Assembly (NCBI GenBank): GCA_003258405.1 | Contig: QKPN01000008.1 | Coordinates: forward strand, 124,001-188,000 | Length of the DNA: 64,000 bases | Direction: 5' to 3' | DNA from: Rhodobacteraceae bacterium DSL-40 | GTDB taxonomy: Bacteria > Pseudomonadota > Alphaproteobacteria > Rhodobacterales > Rhodobacteraceae | In this document: in pieces, positions 39,667-50,543 of the stretch | How the letters are laid out: the number at the start of each line of letters is the position of its first letter | How positions within the stretch are numbered: position 1 is the first letter of the stretch | Translations under genes and position numbers: made by a program | Notes under the pieces: generated by a model | Told to the model about the DNA's origin: nothing | Seen by the model: only the letters and a program-made list of their open reading frames with translations | Databases searched by the model: none

Positions 39667-40043
39667 GGCCTTGCCCTCCTCCCCGGGTCTTCCCTCCGGG
39701 CTTAGCGCGGCCGGGGGCGGGGCTCCATGGGAAATCGGGCGGGAAAGCGGGGCCCGCGGCCGTGAAAACGGGGCTTTTCACCGTGAAACGAAAATTATCG
39801 CACTGATTTCATTCATTTTTCGTGGTTAACATATCATGAATGAGCCCCTCCGGCGGGGGCTGGAGCCGCGGCGGCGTTCGGGGCGCGGGGCCCTTGGGAG
39901 GGGCCGCCCACGAAAGGTTGGCGCGCGGATCACGATGGCGCTAGTCTGAGGGATGGCCGCCCGCACCGGGGCCGGTGGCGGACCGGATGCCGGAGCGTGT
40001 GACGCAGCGGACCGAAGCGCGCCAGATCGGGGGGGAAACCATC
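39667..40043. promoter_or_regulatory. intergenic region with GTGAAA repeats
   Basis: A 377-base divergent spacer. It contains GTGAAAA (39762-39768) facing TTTTCAC (39775-39781), and then GTGAAA again at 39783-39788, so the middle unit forms two overlapping inverted repeats. An AT-rich stretch follows to about 39836. This looks like an operator and promoter area for the GMC oxidoreductase gene. A small GC-rich hairpin lies near 39843-39860. No gene is supported. Confidence 0.4.
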
Positions 40044-40349
40044 ATGACGACAAGAGGGATCCTTGCGGCCGGCGCAGCCGCCCTGCTGCTGGCGGCTTGC
40101 GCGAAGGAGGACGACACCGCGGCGGACAGCGAGGCGGCGGTGGTCGGCGGCGCTTCGGACCTCACGCCCTTCGAGGGCGCCCGCGCCGGGCAGGCGGAAA
40201 TGGGCATCCAGAGCCTCGGCTTCCGGCATATCCGCTCGGACGGGCTGACGGCCTACTGGCTCAACCCCGCCACCGGGGCCTGTGCGGCCATCGTCACCAC
40301 GGAGGGGCGCTACTCCTCGGTGACCATGCTGCCCGCCGGGGATTGCTGA
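40044..40349 (+). CDS. small putative lipoprotein
   Basis: A 101-residue exported lipoprotein: signal peptide with lipobox LLAAC (lipid Cys at residue 19), an acidic linker, then a compact domain with two Cys (ACAAIVTTEGRYSSVTMLPAGDC) likely to form a disulphide. The N-PATGAC..IV...GRYSSV pattern occurs in small secreted proteins of alphaproteobacteria, but I cannot name the family. A G-rich ribosome-binding site (GGGGGGAAA) lies before the ATG. It is flanked by long spacers and probably monocistronic. Confidence 0.65.
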   Translation: MTTRGILAAGAAALLLAACAKEDDTAADSEAAVVGGASDLTPFEGARAGQAEMGIQSLGFRHIRSDGLTAYWLNPATGACAAIVTTEGRYSSVTMLPAGDC

Positions 40350-40830
40350 GCGCAGCACTGCGCGCACGGGGCGGCGCAGCGGCCACGGCAGGTTAATGAC
40401 TCGTTAACTTGTATCCCCGGAACGGTATCTGTACCCCATTTGGGTAATGCGGCGACACCGCCTTTTGGCGCATAGTGGGCATGCGGGGTGAGGGGGATGC
40501 GACACCGCATTCAAACAGATATCATCCGGCTGGGGCGGACGGCCATGAACCGAAGTCGGCGGTTCGCGCCAGAATTTCGATGAAGAACGAGACCAGCAGG
40601 ACCATTTTCATGCAGCTTCAAAAACGATTCATTTGAGCAGGCATTTCGACGGATCGGCAGCGCGGCCGGGTGCAGATTTCACTCTGGCAGAGCGCCACGC
40701 CGGGCCATCCGGGAATTGACCGGATATGCCGGCAAACAACCAGCGCTCTCCCGCACGCGGGAGGGCGCTGGTGCGTTTTGGAGCTCGCGCATCCCCGCGG
40801 CCTGCGCACCGGCCCCCTGCCCCGCCGCCG
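40350..40830. other. long intergenic region downstream of lipoprotein and metH
   Basis: A 481-base spacer between the end of the lipoprotein gene and the end of metH, with a lower GC content around 40390-40450 and 40600-40640. Apart from the metH terminator hairpin I see only very short frames (for example 18 codons at 40580-40636) without ribosome-binding sites, which I do not call genes. It could hold a small RNA, since it has AT-rich promoter-like sequence, but nothing decides this. Confidence 0.4.
40740..40771 (-). terminator. strong rho-independent terminator of metH
   Basis: A 15-base-pair stem: CCAGCGCTCTCCCGC (40740-40754) pairs with GCGGGAGGGCGCTGG (40757-40771), with a single G-T wobble and only AC in the loop. 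Read on the minus strand it is followed by GTTGTTTG, a modest T-rich tail, 60 bases after the metH stop. On the plus strand TTTT follows after four bases, so it may work both ways. Confidence 0.75.
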
Positions 40831-44601
<3,771 letters not shown>

Positions 44602-44707
44602 GGCGACCTTCAGGGCAGTTGCTGCGAAAGCGCTCCGCTAACACAGTTTGCAGCGGAGACCAACTGCGCGCCGCGACGGCCTCCTGCGGCCCCTGCCCTC
44701 CCCTGCC

Positions 44708-45097
44708 CTACCGCGCGAGTTCGACCGGGGCATCGTAGCGGGCGAGCGCCGGATCGGCGGTGACGAGGCGGATCTCCTCGACCTGGGCCTGGGCCACCAG
44801 AATCCGGCCGAAGGGCTCGTCATGAAGCGGCGGCAGGGCGGCGGCGGCCAGCGCGTGGCGGCCGTCGAGCGGAAGCTCGTCGTAGCCGTTCTCGAGCAGG
44901 CCGCGGCGGAACTCGTGGGGCGAGACCTGAAAGCCCCCCCTGCCCTCGCGCTGGAGGATCGCGATCTCCCAGAGGCTCACGGCGCTGAAGACCGGCCGGG
45001 TGCGGGCGGCCTCGAGCGCGGCGCGCGCGGCGGGCGGCAGGAGGCGGCCCCCGGCCGCGGCGGCAAGGAGGAGCGGCGTGTCGAAGAGGATCCTCAC
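44708..45097 (-). CDS. PIN-domain toxin of a type II pair, possibly degenerate
   Basis: A 129-residue PIN-domain protein like the VapC partners of Phd-type antitoxins, which cut RNA. DTPLLL at residues 6-11 and SLWEIAI near 41 give the first Asp and Glu of the active site. The third motif, normally HxDPFDRxLxAQA, here reads HDEPFGRILVAQA near 92, so the second Asp of DPFD is Gly and the first is Glu. A further Asp follows in LVTADPAL near 113. Activity may be reduced or lost. It begins with GTG overlapping the antitoxin stop by four bases, as in standard antitoxin-toxin operons. It lies beside parB, so it may have been an addiction system for this replicon. Confidence 0.8.
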   Translation of the reverse strand: MRILFDTPLLLAAAAGGRLLPPAARAALEAARTRPVFSAVSLWEIAILQREGRGGFQVSPHEFRRGLLENGYDELPLDGRHALAAAALPPLHDEPFGRILVAQAQVEEIRLVTADPALARYDAPVELAR

Positions 45098-45330
45098 CGG
45101 GCCGGGCCCCCTGCCCCGCCGCCGGGCCGGGCGAGGGCGAACTCCGGCGTGAGACTGATGCGGCCTTCGAGGAAGCCGATGCGGCGGGGCGTGTCGGGAT
45201 CGGCGGCGAGGGCCGCGACGCGGACGAGTGGATGACCGGCGCGGGCGATCACGAAGGGCTCGCCTTCCACCGCGGCTTCGACCAGCCGGGAGAGGTTGGT
45301 CTTGGCCTCGTGCATGTTGACGCTTTTCAT
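45094..45330 (-). CDS. Phd/YefM-family antitoxin
   Basis: A 78-residue antitoxin. The N-terminal VNMHEAKTNLSRLVEAAVEG and PFVIARAGHPLVRVA are the Phd/YefM DNA-binding fold, and the C-terminal 35 residues (GFLEGRISLTPEFALARP) are the toxin-binding tail, with the usual FLEG motif. It should repress its own operon together with the toxin. A GACT-N6-AGTC inverted repeat lies 27-40 bases upstream of the ATG and is a likely operator. It precedes the PIN toxin with a GTGA overlap. Confidence 0.88.
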   Translation of the reverse strand: MKSVNMHEAKTNLSRLVEAAVEGEPFVIARAGHPLVRVAALAADPDTPRRIGFLEGRISLTPEFALARPGGGAGGPAR

Positions 45331-45356
45331 GGGGCGCGACCTTCGGTGATTGATAT

Positions 45357-45370
45357 GACTTAGTTTAGTC
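45357..45370. promoter_or_regulatory. putative operator of the toxin-antitoxin pair
   Basis: GACT (45357-45360) and AGTC (45367-45370) form a perfect inverted repeat with a six-base spacer, in an AT-rich patch directly upstream of the antitoxin. Related GACTAA half-sites are repeated nearby on the minus strand, and this arrangement is typical of Phd-type autoregulation. The assignment is positional. Confidence 0.45.
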
Positions 45371-45680
45371 GCCTTAGTCCGCTATGACCAGTGATTTCAG
45401 AGTAGGCTCGGAAGCCGGTTTCGTCCTGCTCGATAGCGCTCCCCCGAAGCGATTGCCCGACCGGTCCGGCGGTGGCGGATGCGGCGGCGGGTTGGCCGGG
45501 CAAATCCGGGAGTGACGCAGCCGTGGTGGAGGATCGGGGGGCGTCGCGTCCCCGTCCTTGCGCGGACGCTCATTGCCGCTGAACGGGGTGTCGGGACCCC
45601 GAAGCTGGCGCGCGGCAGCGTTGCGCCGCAGGCCAGGACCGGGGTCGCAGGCGACCTTCCCCGTGGGGAAGATCGGGGGC
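45371..45680. other. spacer between antitoxin and parB
   Basis: About 310 bases between the antitoxin operator and the end of parB. It contains one parS-like palindrome (45656-45671), listed separately. Frames here are Arg/Pro-rich and unlike real proteins, so I call no gene. Confidence 0.4.
45656..45671. other. parS-like palindrome, copy 1
   Basis: CTTCCCC-GT-GGGGAAG, 16 bases, ten bases beyond the parB stop. It shares both arms with three other copies in parB and parA. Probably a ParB-binding centromere site; the central dinucleotide differs (GT instead of GC). Confidence 0.6.
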
Positions 45681-46805
45681 TCAGCCGTCGAGCTGGTCGA
45701 GCATCTGGCGCACCGCGCGTTCGAGGCGGCGGCGATCGACGGTGGAGAAATCCCGGTCGAGCCGCACCTCGAGACGCCCGGCGGCGGCGGTGCATTTCGC
45801 CCGCCCCTCCGGCCGGTCGAACTGGAAGCTGGTCTTTGCCCGCCCCGGTTTTGCCGGCGCCGCCGGTGCTGCGGGCGCCGGAACCCGGGCGGGCTCCGCG
45901 GCTTCCTCGATCCGGGCATGGCGGCGGAGCACGGCGAGCTCGTCCTGCGCCGTGCGCCCCTCCCAGCCGGTCAGATCGTCGAGGATGCGGGCGGCGACTT
46001 CCGGATCCTCGTCCATGCGGGCAACGAGCGCGAGGCCCAGAGCGCGGGAAATCTCCGGGGCGAAGCGGAGCTGCGCCCCGAGGCGCTCGACGAGGCGGAT
46101 GAAGGTGCGGATGTAGCTGCGCTTCTGGTAGCCCGCCGACTTGAAGAGCACCGCGACCGCCTTGTCCGGGTCATTCTCGCCCGTGTCGGGATCGGCGGCA
46201 TATTCGCGGGCAAGCTGCGCCATCTCCGCGAAGGAGATGTCCTTTCGCACGAGGTTTTCATCCACCATCCGGCGATAGAGCGCATCGAGGCTGTCACCCG
46301 CTTCGGACACCGCCGCCGGAATGGCGCCGAAGCGCGCAGGATCCCCGGTTTCGCCGAGCAACTCGCGATAGGCCGCGAGGCGCCGGAAGCCCTGGATTAG
46401 CTCGAAACGGCCATCCGCCCGCCGCTCGACCCGGATCGGGTTCGAAAGGCCGATGGCCTGGATCGAATCCTTGAGTTCCGAAAGCTCCTCGTCCGGGCCG
46501 GCGGCGCGGTCGCGGGTGAGCTTGCGGGCCTCCACCTGCTCGAGCGGCACCAGCTCGACCGCGAGGCCAAGCTTCTTCAACCGGACGAATTCATGGGCGA
46601 GCGCGTCATTTTCGGCCCGTATCCGGTCCTCCACCTCGCGCCGCTCGCGCACCGAAACGGCGGTTTCGGTGATCGCGGCGGCCATGGGGCCGCGGCGCGC
46701 CGCCGGGGCCTCGGGCTTTGCCGGGGGCTCGGACTTCCCCGCGGGGAAGGTTTCCGGCTCCTGATCCGGCATCTCGATATCGAACATCCTGCGTCGCTTG
46801 CTCAT
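45681..46805 (-). CDS. parB: ParB/RepB family partition protein
   Basis: A 374-residue centromere-binding partition protein. The N-terminal basic stretch (MSKRRRMFDIEMPD) is the usual ParA-contacting end. The ParB/Srx nucleotide-binding domain (about 100-200) carries LKDSIQAIGLSNPIRV and the ligand motif as IQGFRRLAAYREL, where canonical ParB has GERR/GFRR. A helix-turn-helix region follows (about 205-275; RKDISFAEMAQLAREY, then YIRTFIRLVERLG). A Pro/Ala-rich linker leads to a short C-terminal dimer region. The ATG at 46805 follows GAGGGCAGG, ten bases after parA. A parS-like palindrome lies within codons 19-24 (FPAGK). Confidence 0.9.
   Translation of the reverse strand: MSKRRRMFDIEMPDQEPETFPAGKSEPPAKPEAPAARRGPMAAAITETAVSVRERREVEDRIRAENDALAHEFVRLKKLGLAVELVPLEQVEARKLTRDRAAGPDEELSELKDSIQAIGLSNPIRVERRADGRFELIQGFRRLAAYRELLGETGDPARFGAIPAAVSEAGDSLDALYRRMVDENLVRKDISFAEMAQLAREYAADPDTGENDPDKAVAVLFKSAGYQKRSYIRTFIRLVERLGAQLRFAPEISRALGLALVARMDEDPEVAARILDDLTGWEGRTAQDELAVLRRHARIEEAAEPARVPAPAAPAAPAKPGRAKTSFQFDRPEGRAKCTAAAGRLEVRLDRDFSTVDRRRLERAVRQMLDQLDG
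46734..46749. other. parS-like palindrome, copy 2, inside parB
   Basis: A perfect 16-base palindrome, CTTCCCC-GC-GGGGAAG, within the 5' end of parB. It is the best copy of the four and defines the consensus. Confidence 0.65.
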
Positions 46806-46815
46806 CGCCCTGCCC

Positions 46816-48111
46816 TCAGATCTTGTCCCATGCCGCCACCGCGTGGACCTTGAATTCCTCATAGGCCCGGTCGAAGCTTGCCCGTGCCCGGCGCCAGGTT
46901 TCCCGCGTCATCTCGCGATAGTCGATCTCGTAGACCGAGCTCAGGAAGCGGCCCGACTGCTCCACCGCCCGCGTCATCTCGACCGGATGCTCGGCGACAT
47001 GATCGCCGAAGACCTTGCGGAAGGCCTCGAACATCGCGCGGTGGAGATCGTTGCCGGGCTCGTAGCGCGTCATCAGGAAGCGGATCTCGACAAAGGCCTT
47101 CGGCAGCGTGATCTTCCCCGCCGGGAAGGTCGCGTCGAACCCGTGCGAGAGATCCTCGAGCGCCTCGGCAAGCTGGCCGATGAAGCTCGTGGTGCTGTCG
47201 TATTCCCAGTAGCCGGGCCCGGAGGGGATGTAGAGCATGTCGGCCGCGAAGACCGCGTTCATCGACTGGTAGCCGATGGCCGGCGGGCAGTCGAAGATGA
47301 TGAGGTCGTAATCGTCATCGTTCAGCGTATCCAGATAGCGCGACACCGCGGCGAAGAACGACCATTCCGGGTTGAGGTGGCGATACTGCGCCGAGGCGAA
47401 CTCGACGAACGCCGCGTTGGCGCAGGAGGGAATGATGTCGATCGTCGACCAGGCGGTGGGCTTGATGAAGTCGCTGACCCGCAGCTCGTCGAGCCCCATG
47501 TCGCGGATCGAGGCCGGGATCTTGCGCCGCGGCGGCGCGGTGCCCGAGGCGGCGCCGACCGCGGCCTCGTTCATCCGGTCGGTCTCGCGGATGAGGTCGC
47601 GGGCCATGATGCCCCAGACGGTGTAATCCTCGGCGACATCGGTCAGGCCCATCGAATGGGAGAGGGTCGCCTGCGGGTCGAAATCGACCACCAGCACCCG
47701 GTAGCCGTCGAGCGCCGCGGCATGCGCGAGGTGGAGGGCGACGGTGGACTTGCCCGCGCCGCCCTTGAAGTTTGCCACCGCGACCCGGAAGGCGCGCTTG
47801 CCGGAGGGGCGGGGGGGCATCAGCGACTTGCGGTTCACCTTCATCCGCCGCCGCAGCTCGTTGATCTCCTCGAGCGAGAACCAGCGCTGCCGGCCGTCCG
47901 GCTCGACTTCCCCGCCGGGAAGGTTCGGCTCGGTCGCAAGCCGGCCGCGGAAGGTGGACTGGTTGATGCGGAAGATGAGCTCCGAGACCTCCCAGCTCGA
48001 GAATCGCCGGAGTTTCTTCGTGCTCTCCGGACTGAAGGTCTGCTGCCGGATCCAGCTCTGCATCTTGAGCGACTGAGCCTGGAGCCGGGCCAGGTCTTCG
48101 TGCGTGTACAT
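46816..48111 (-). CDS. parA: ParA/RepA family partition ATPase
   Basis: A 431-residue plasmid-type ParA with an N-terminal DNA-binding region (about residues 1-115; FSSWEVSELIFRINQSTFRG and WFSLEEINELRRRM form helix-turn-helix-like segments), as in type Ia and RepABC-like ParA proteins that repress their own promoter. The deviant Walker A is NFKGGAGKSTVALHLA near 136, and Walker B-like motifs are VLVVDFDPQATLS near 160 and LIIFDCPPAIG near 268. It moves the replicon by binding nucleoid DNA and ParB. The start at 48111 follows GAGGCAGAG. Two parS-like palindromes lie in its coding sequence. It is divergent from the rep gene across the origin-like region. Confidence 0.92.
   Translation of the reverse strand: MYTHEDLARLQAQSLKMQSWIRQQTFSPESTKKLRRFSSWEVSELIFRINQSTFRGRLATEPNLPGGEVEPDGRQRWFSLEEINELRRRMKVNRKSLMPPRPSGKRAFRVAVANFKGGAGKSTVALHLAHAAALDGYRVLVVDFDPQATLSHSMGLTDVAEDYTVWGIMARDLIRETDRMNEAAVGAASGTAPPRRKIPASIRDMGLDELRVSDFIKPTAWSTIDIIPSCANAAFVEFASAQYRHLNPEWSFFAAVSRYLDTLNDDDYDLIIFDCPPAIGYQSMNAVFAADMLYIPSGPGYWEYDSTTSFIGQLAEALEDLSHGFDATFPAGKITLPKAFVEIRFLMTRYEPGNDLHRAMFEAFRKVFGDHVAEHPVEMTRAVEQSGRFLSSVYEIDYREMTRETWRRARASFDRAYEEFKVHAVAAWDKI
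47113..47128. other. parS-like palindrome, copy 3, inside parA
   Basis: CTTCCCC-GC-CGGGAAG, one mismatch in the right arm, within parA codons that read FPAGK on the minus strand. Confidence 0.55.
47907..47922. other. parS-like palindrome, copy 4, inside parA
   Basis: CTTCCCC-GC-CGGGAAG, identical to copy 3, near the 5' end of parA, where it encodes LPGGE in the same frame that elsewhere gives FPAGK. Confidence 0.55.
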
Positions 48112-48578
48112 GCTCTGCCTCTGAACTAAACGTAAAAGCTGCCTCAATCCGCAAATACGCCGGATTTGCAAAAAAATCAAAACCGAAGTTATAATGAGCC
48201 TCGACAAATTTCTCCCTGTGCCTCCGGGGCTTTGGCCGCGAATCGCCTGGGTGAGTCGCAAGCCCGGATATCTGGGGCAGGGCGCGAAATATTGGGGGAC
48301 TCGGACAGGGCTCCCGCCGCATATTGGGGGACATTTCCCCGCGATTGGGGGACACCCTAGCTGTCCCCCAATACCAGAGATACCCTTTTCATCGAAAAGG
48401 ATATGGGGCCTCGCCGAGGCTCACCGGCACAATCGGCTTGACAGGAAACCGCCTCTGGACGCTAATGAGGGCACGGTCGGAAAGAGCGTTGGAAACAGCC
48501 GGACGATCGACGGGCCGCCAGAGCCCGAACGTTGAGGATCAGCCCGCGCAGATCTTGCGCCGAGCACAGGAGAGACCA
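48112..48578. other. putative origin of replication between parA and dnaA-like rep
   Basis: A 467-base gene-free region between the divergent parA and rep genes. On the parA side is an AT-rich stretch (about 48120-48200) with two overlapping inverted repeats, AATCCG-N9-CGGATT (48146-48166) and GCAAAT-N7-ATTTGC (48151-48169), a likely parA operator. The middle contains iterons (48268-48373). On the rep side is the inverted repeat CCTTTTC-ATC-GAAAAGG (48384-48400), possibly a rep operator. The combination of AT-rich DNA, phased iterons and a flanking rep gene is the usual layout of an iteron origin. Confidence 0.65.
48268..48373. repeat. iterons (ATATTGGGGGACA family)
   Basis: Direct copies: ATATTGGGGGAC (48289-48300), ATATTGGGGGACA (48321-48333) and ATTGGGGGACA (48344-48354), with a degenerate copy ATATCTGGGGCA at 48268. 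One inverted copy is at 48362-48373 (TGTCCCCCAATA). Aligned starts of the direct copies are 21, 32 and 21 bases apart, that is two, three and two helical turns. They are probably binding sites for the rep product. Confidence 0.7.
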
Positions 48579-49256
48579 ATGCAGCTCCCACGGCCCGTGG
48601 GCCGCGAGGCCGCATCGCGGAAATACGATATCCTCTCCGCGCTCATGGCGCATGCGCTTTCGCTCGATCCCTCCTGTCAGAAACAGGTTCTCCGCCTCAT
48701 GGCACTCGTCACCAGCCGCTACAACTGGCAGCGGGACGAGCTTTCCGTCGGACAGACCGAGATCGCCCGCCTGTGGTGTGTGGACGAGCGCACCGTCAAG
48801 CGCGAGATGGCCCGGCTGCGGGCGAAGGGCTGGCTGGTGCTGAAGCGGCAGGGGGCGCGGGGGCGGGTGAGCAGCTACGGGCTCGACCTTGCGCGCATGC
48901 TCGAGGACACCCGACCGGCCTGGCCGAACATCGGGCCCGATTTTGTCGAGCGGTTGAGCGGGCGTGCCGCGCCCGAAGCCGCGGACAATGTGGTGCCGCT
49001 TCGTGCGGTGCCGGCGCCCGAGACGGACGGCAGTCTCTGGTCGCGCATTCAAGGAATGCTGCATCAGGACGATCCGACGACCTATGCCGCGTGGTTCCAT
49101 ACCCTTCAGGAGGTCGAGCTCGAGGCCGGTTGCCTGACCCTCGCGGCCCCGACGCGCTTCCACGCAAGCTATGTCGAGGCGCATCTCAAGGTGCGGCTTG
49201 CGGTGGCCGCGGCGCGGCTCGATCCTTCGGTGCGCACGGTCCGCATCACCGGCTGA
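48579..49256 (+). CDS. DnaA-like plasmid replication initiator
   Basis: A 225-residue replication initiator of the DnaA-like type known from Rhodobacterales plasmids and chromids. The N-terminal half has a winged-helix region (about 52-108; [20 protein letters not shown] and [18 protein letters not shown]) for iteron binding. The C-terminal part (about 150-222) resembles DnaA domain [21 protein letters not shown], then [20 protein letters not shown]. It has no AAA+ ATPase, so it is not chromosomal DnaA. AGGAG lies seven bases before the ATG. It reads away from the iterons, and parA-parB lie on the other side. Classification is from motifs; I could not compare it with known compatibility groups. 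Confidence 0.85.
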   Translation: MQLPRPVGREAASRKYDILSALMAHALSLDPSCQKQVLRLMALVTSRYNWQRDELSVGQTEIARLWCVDERTVKREMARLRAKGWLVLKRQGARGRVSSYGLDLARMLEDTRPAWPNIGPDFVERLSGRAAPEAADNVVPLRAVPAPETDGSLWSRIQGMLHQDDPTTYAAWFHTLQEVELEAGCLTLAAPTRFHASYVEAHLKVRLAVAAARLDPSVRTVRITG

Positions 49257-49348
49257 GCCGGGCAGGGGGGCTCTCGACCGATCTCTGCTCTGGCGCTTCC
49301 CGCGCTGATAGGCGAAATGAGGCGGACTGCGATCAGGGAGCCGCCACG

Positions 49349-50536
49349 ATGACCCAGAAGAACATCCTGCAATGGGACGATCCCTTCCTCCTCGAGCTTC
49401 AGCTGACCGAGGAAGAGCGGATGATCCGCGACACCGCCCGGAGCTATGCCCAGGATCGGCTCGCGCCGCGTGTGCGCGAGGCGTATCGGACCGAAACGAC
49501 GGATCCGGCGATCTTTGCGGAGATGGGCGAGCTCGGGTTGCTGGGCGTCACGATCCCCGAGGAATTCGGCGGGGTCGGCGCGGGCTATGTGAGCTACGGG
49601 CTTGCCGCCCGCGAGATCGAGCGGGTCGATTCGGGCTATCGCAGCATGATGAGCGTGCAGTCGAGCCTCGTGATGTTTCCGATCCATGCCTATGGCTCGG
49701 ACGCGCAGCGGGCGAAGTACCTGCCGAAGCTTGCGACCGGCGAATGGATCGGCTGCTTCGGCCTGACCGAACCCGATGCGGGCTCGGACCCGGGCGGCAT
49801 GAAGACGCGCGCGGTGAAGACCGCCGACGGCTATCGCCTCAACGGCGCGAAGATGTGGATCACCAACAGTCCGATCGCGGATGTCTTCGTCGTCTGGGCA
49901 AAGTCGGAAGCCCATGACGGCAAGATCCGCGGCTTCGTGCTCGAGAAGGGGATGAAGGGGCTCAGCGCGCCCAAGATCGAGGGCAAGCTCAGCCTGCGCG
50001 CCTCGGTCACCGGCGAAATCGTGCTGGAGAACGTCGAGGTCGGGGAGGATGCGCTGCTGCCGGGCGCCGAGGGTCTCGGCGGCCCGTTCGGTTGTCTCAA
50101 CCGCGCGCGCTACGGTATCGCCTGGGGCGCGATGGGAGCCGCGGAAGCCTGCTGGCACGCGGCGCGCACCTACGGGCTCGACCGCAAGCAGTTCGGCAAG
50201 CCACTCGCCCAGACACAGCTTTTCCAGAAGAAGCTTGCCGACATGATGACCGAGATCAGCCTCGGGCTGCAGGCGGCTCTTCGCGTCGGCCGGCTGTTCG
50301 AGGAGGGACGGATGGCGCCGGAGATGATCTCTCTCGTCAAGCGCAACAACTGCGGCAAGGCGCTCGAGATTGCCCGGATGGCGCGGGACATGCACGGAGG
50401 CAACGGAATTTCCGACGAGTTTCCGGTCATGCGGCACATGGTCAATCTGGAAACCGTCAACACGTATGAGGGCGCGCATGACGTGCACGCGCTCATTCTG
50501 GGGCGGGCGCAGACCGGGCTGCAGGCCTTTTTCTGA
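49349..50536 (+). CDS. gcdH: glutaryl-CoA dehydrogenase
   Basis: A 395-residue acyl-CoA dehydrogenase of the glutaryl-CoA type, which oxidises and decarboxylates glutaryl-CoA to crotonyl-CoA in lysine/tryptophan degradation. The FAD and substrate segments read [20 protein letters not shown] near residue 137 and [18 protein letters not shown] near 169. The catalytic Glu is expected in [20 protein letters not shown] near the C-terminus (YEG near 374). An Arg-rich [15 protein letters not shown] end is typical for GcdH against other family members. GGGAG precedes the ATG. No other lysine-degradation gene lies nearby. Confidence 0.92.
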   Translation: MTQKNILQWDDPFLLELQLTEEERMIRDTARSYAQDRLAPRVREAYRTETTDPAIFAEMGELGLLGVTIPEEFGGVGAGYVSYGLAAREIERVDSGYRSMMSVQSSLVMFPIHAYGSDAQRAKYLPKLATGEWIGCFGLTEPDAGSDPGGMKTRAVKTADGYRLNGAKMWITNSPIADVFVVWAKSEAHDGKIRGFVLEKGMKGLSAPKIEGKLSLRASVTGEIVLENVEVGEDALLPGAEGLGGPFGCLNRARYGIAWGAMGAAEACWHAARTYGLDRKQFGKPLAQTQLFQKKLADMMTEISLGLQAALRVGRLFEEGRMAPEMISLVKRNNCGKALEIARMARDMHGGNGISDEFPVMRHMVNLETVNTYEGAHDVHALILGRAQTGLQAFF

Positions 50537-50543
50537 TCCGGTC

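Noticed and set aside
40580-40636. 18-codon frame in the metH-lipoprotein spacer
   Set aside because: No ribosome-binding site and no sign of conservation that can be judged from one sequence.
44602-44707. Cobalamin riboswitch upstream of metH
   Set aside because: Only about 100 bases lie between metH and the toxin gene, and I see no B12-box-like conserved core.
45397-45795. Small minus-strand frame between the antitoxin and parB
   Set aside because: Arg/Pro-rich composition, overlaps the parB end in another frame and contains the parS-like site; no start signal.
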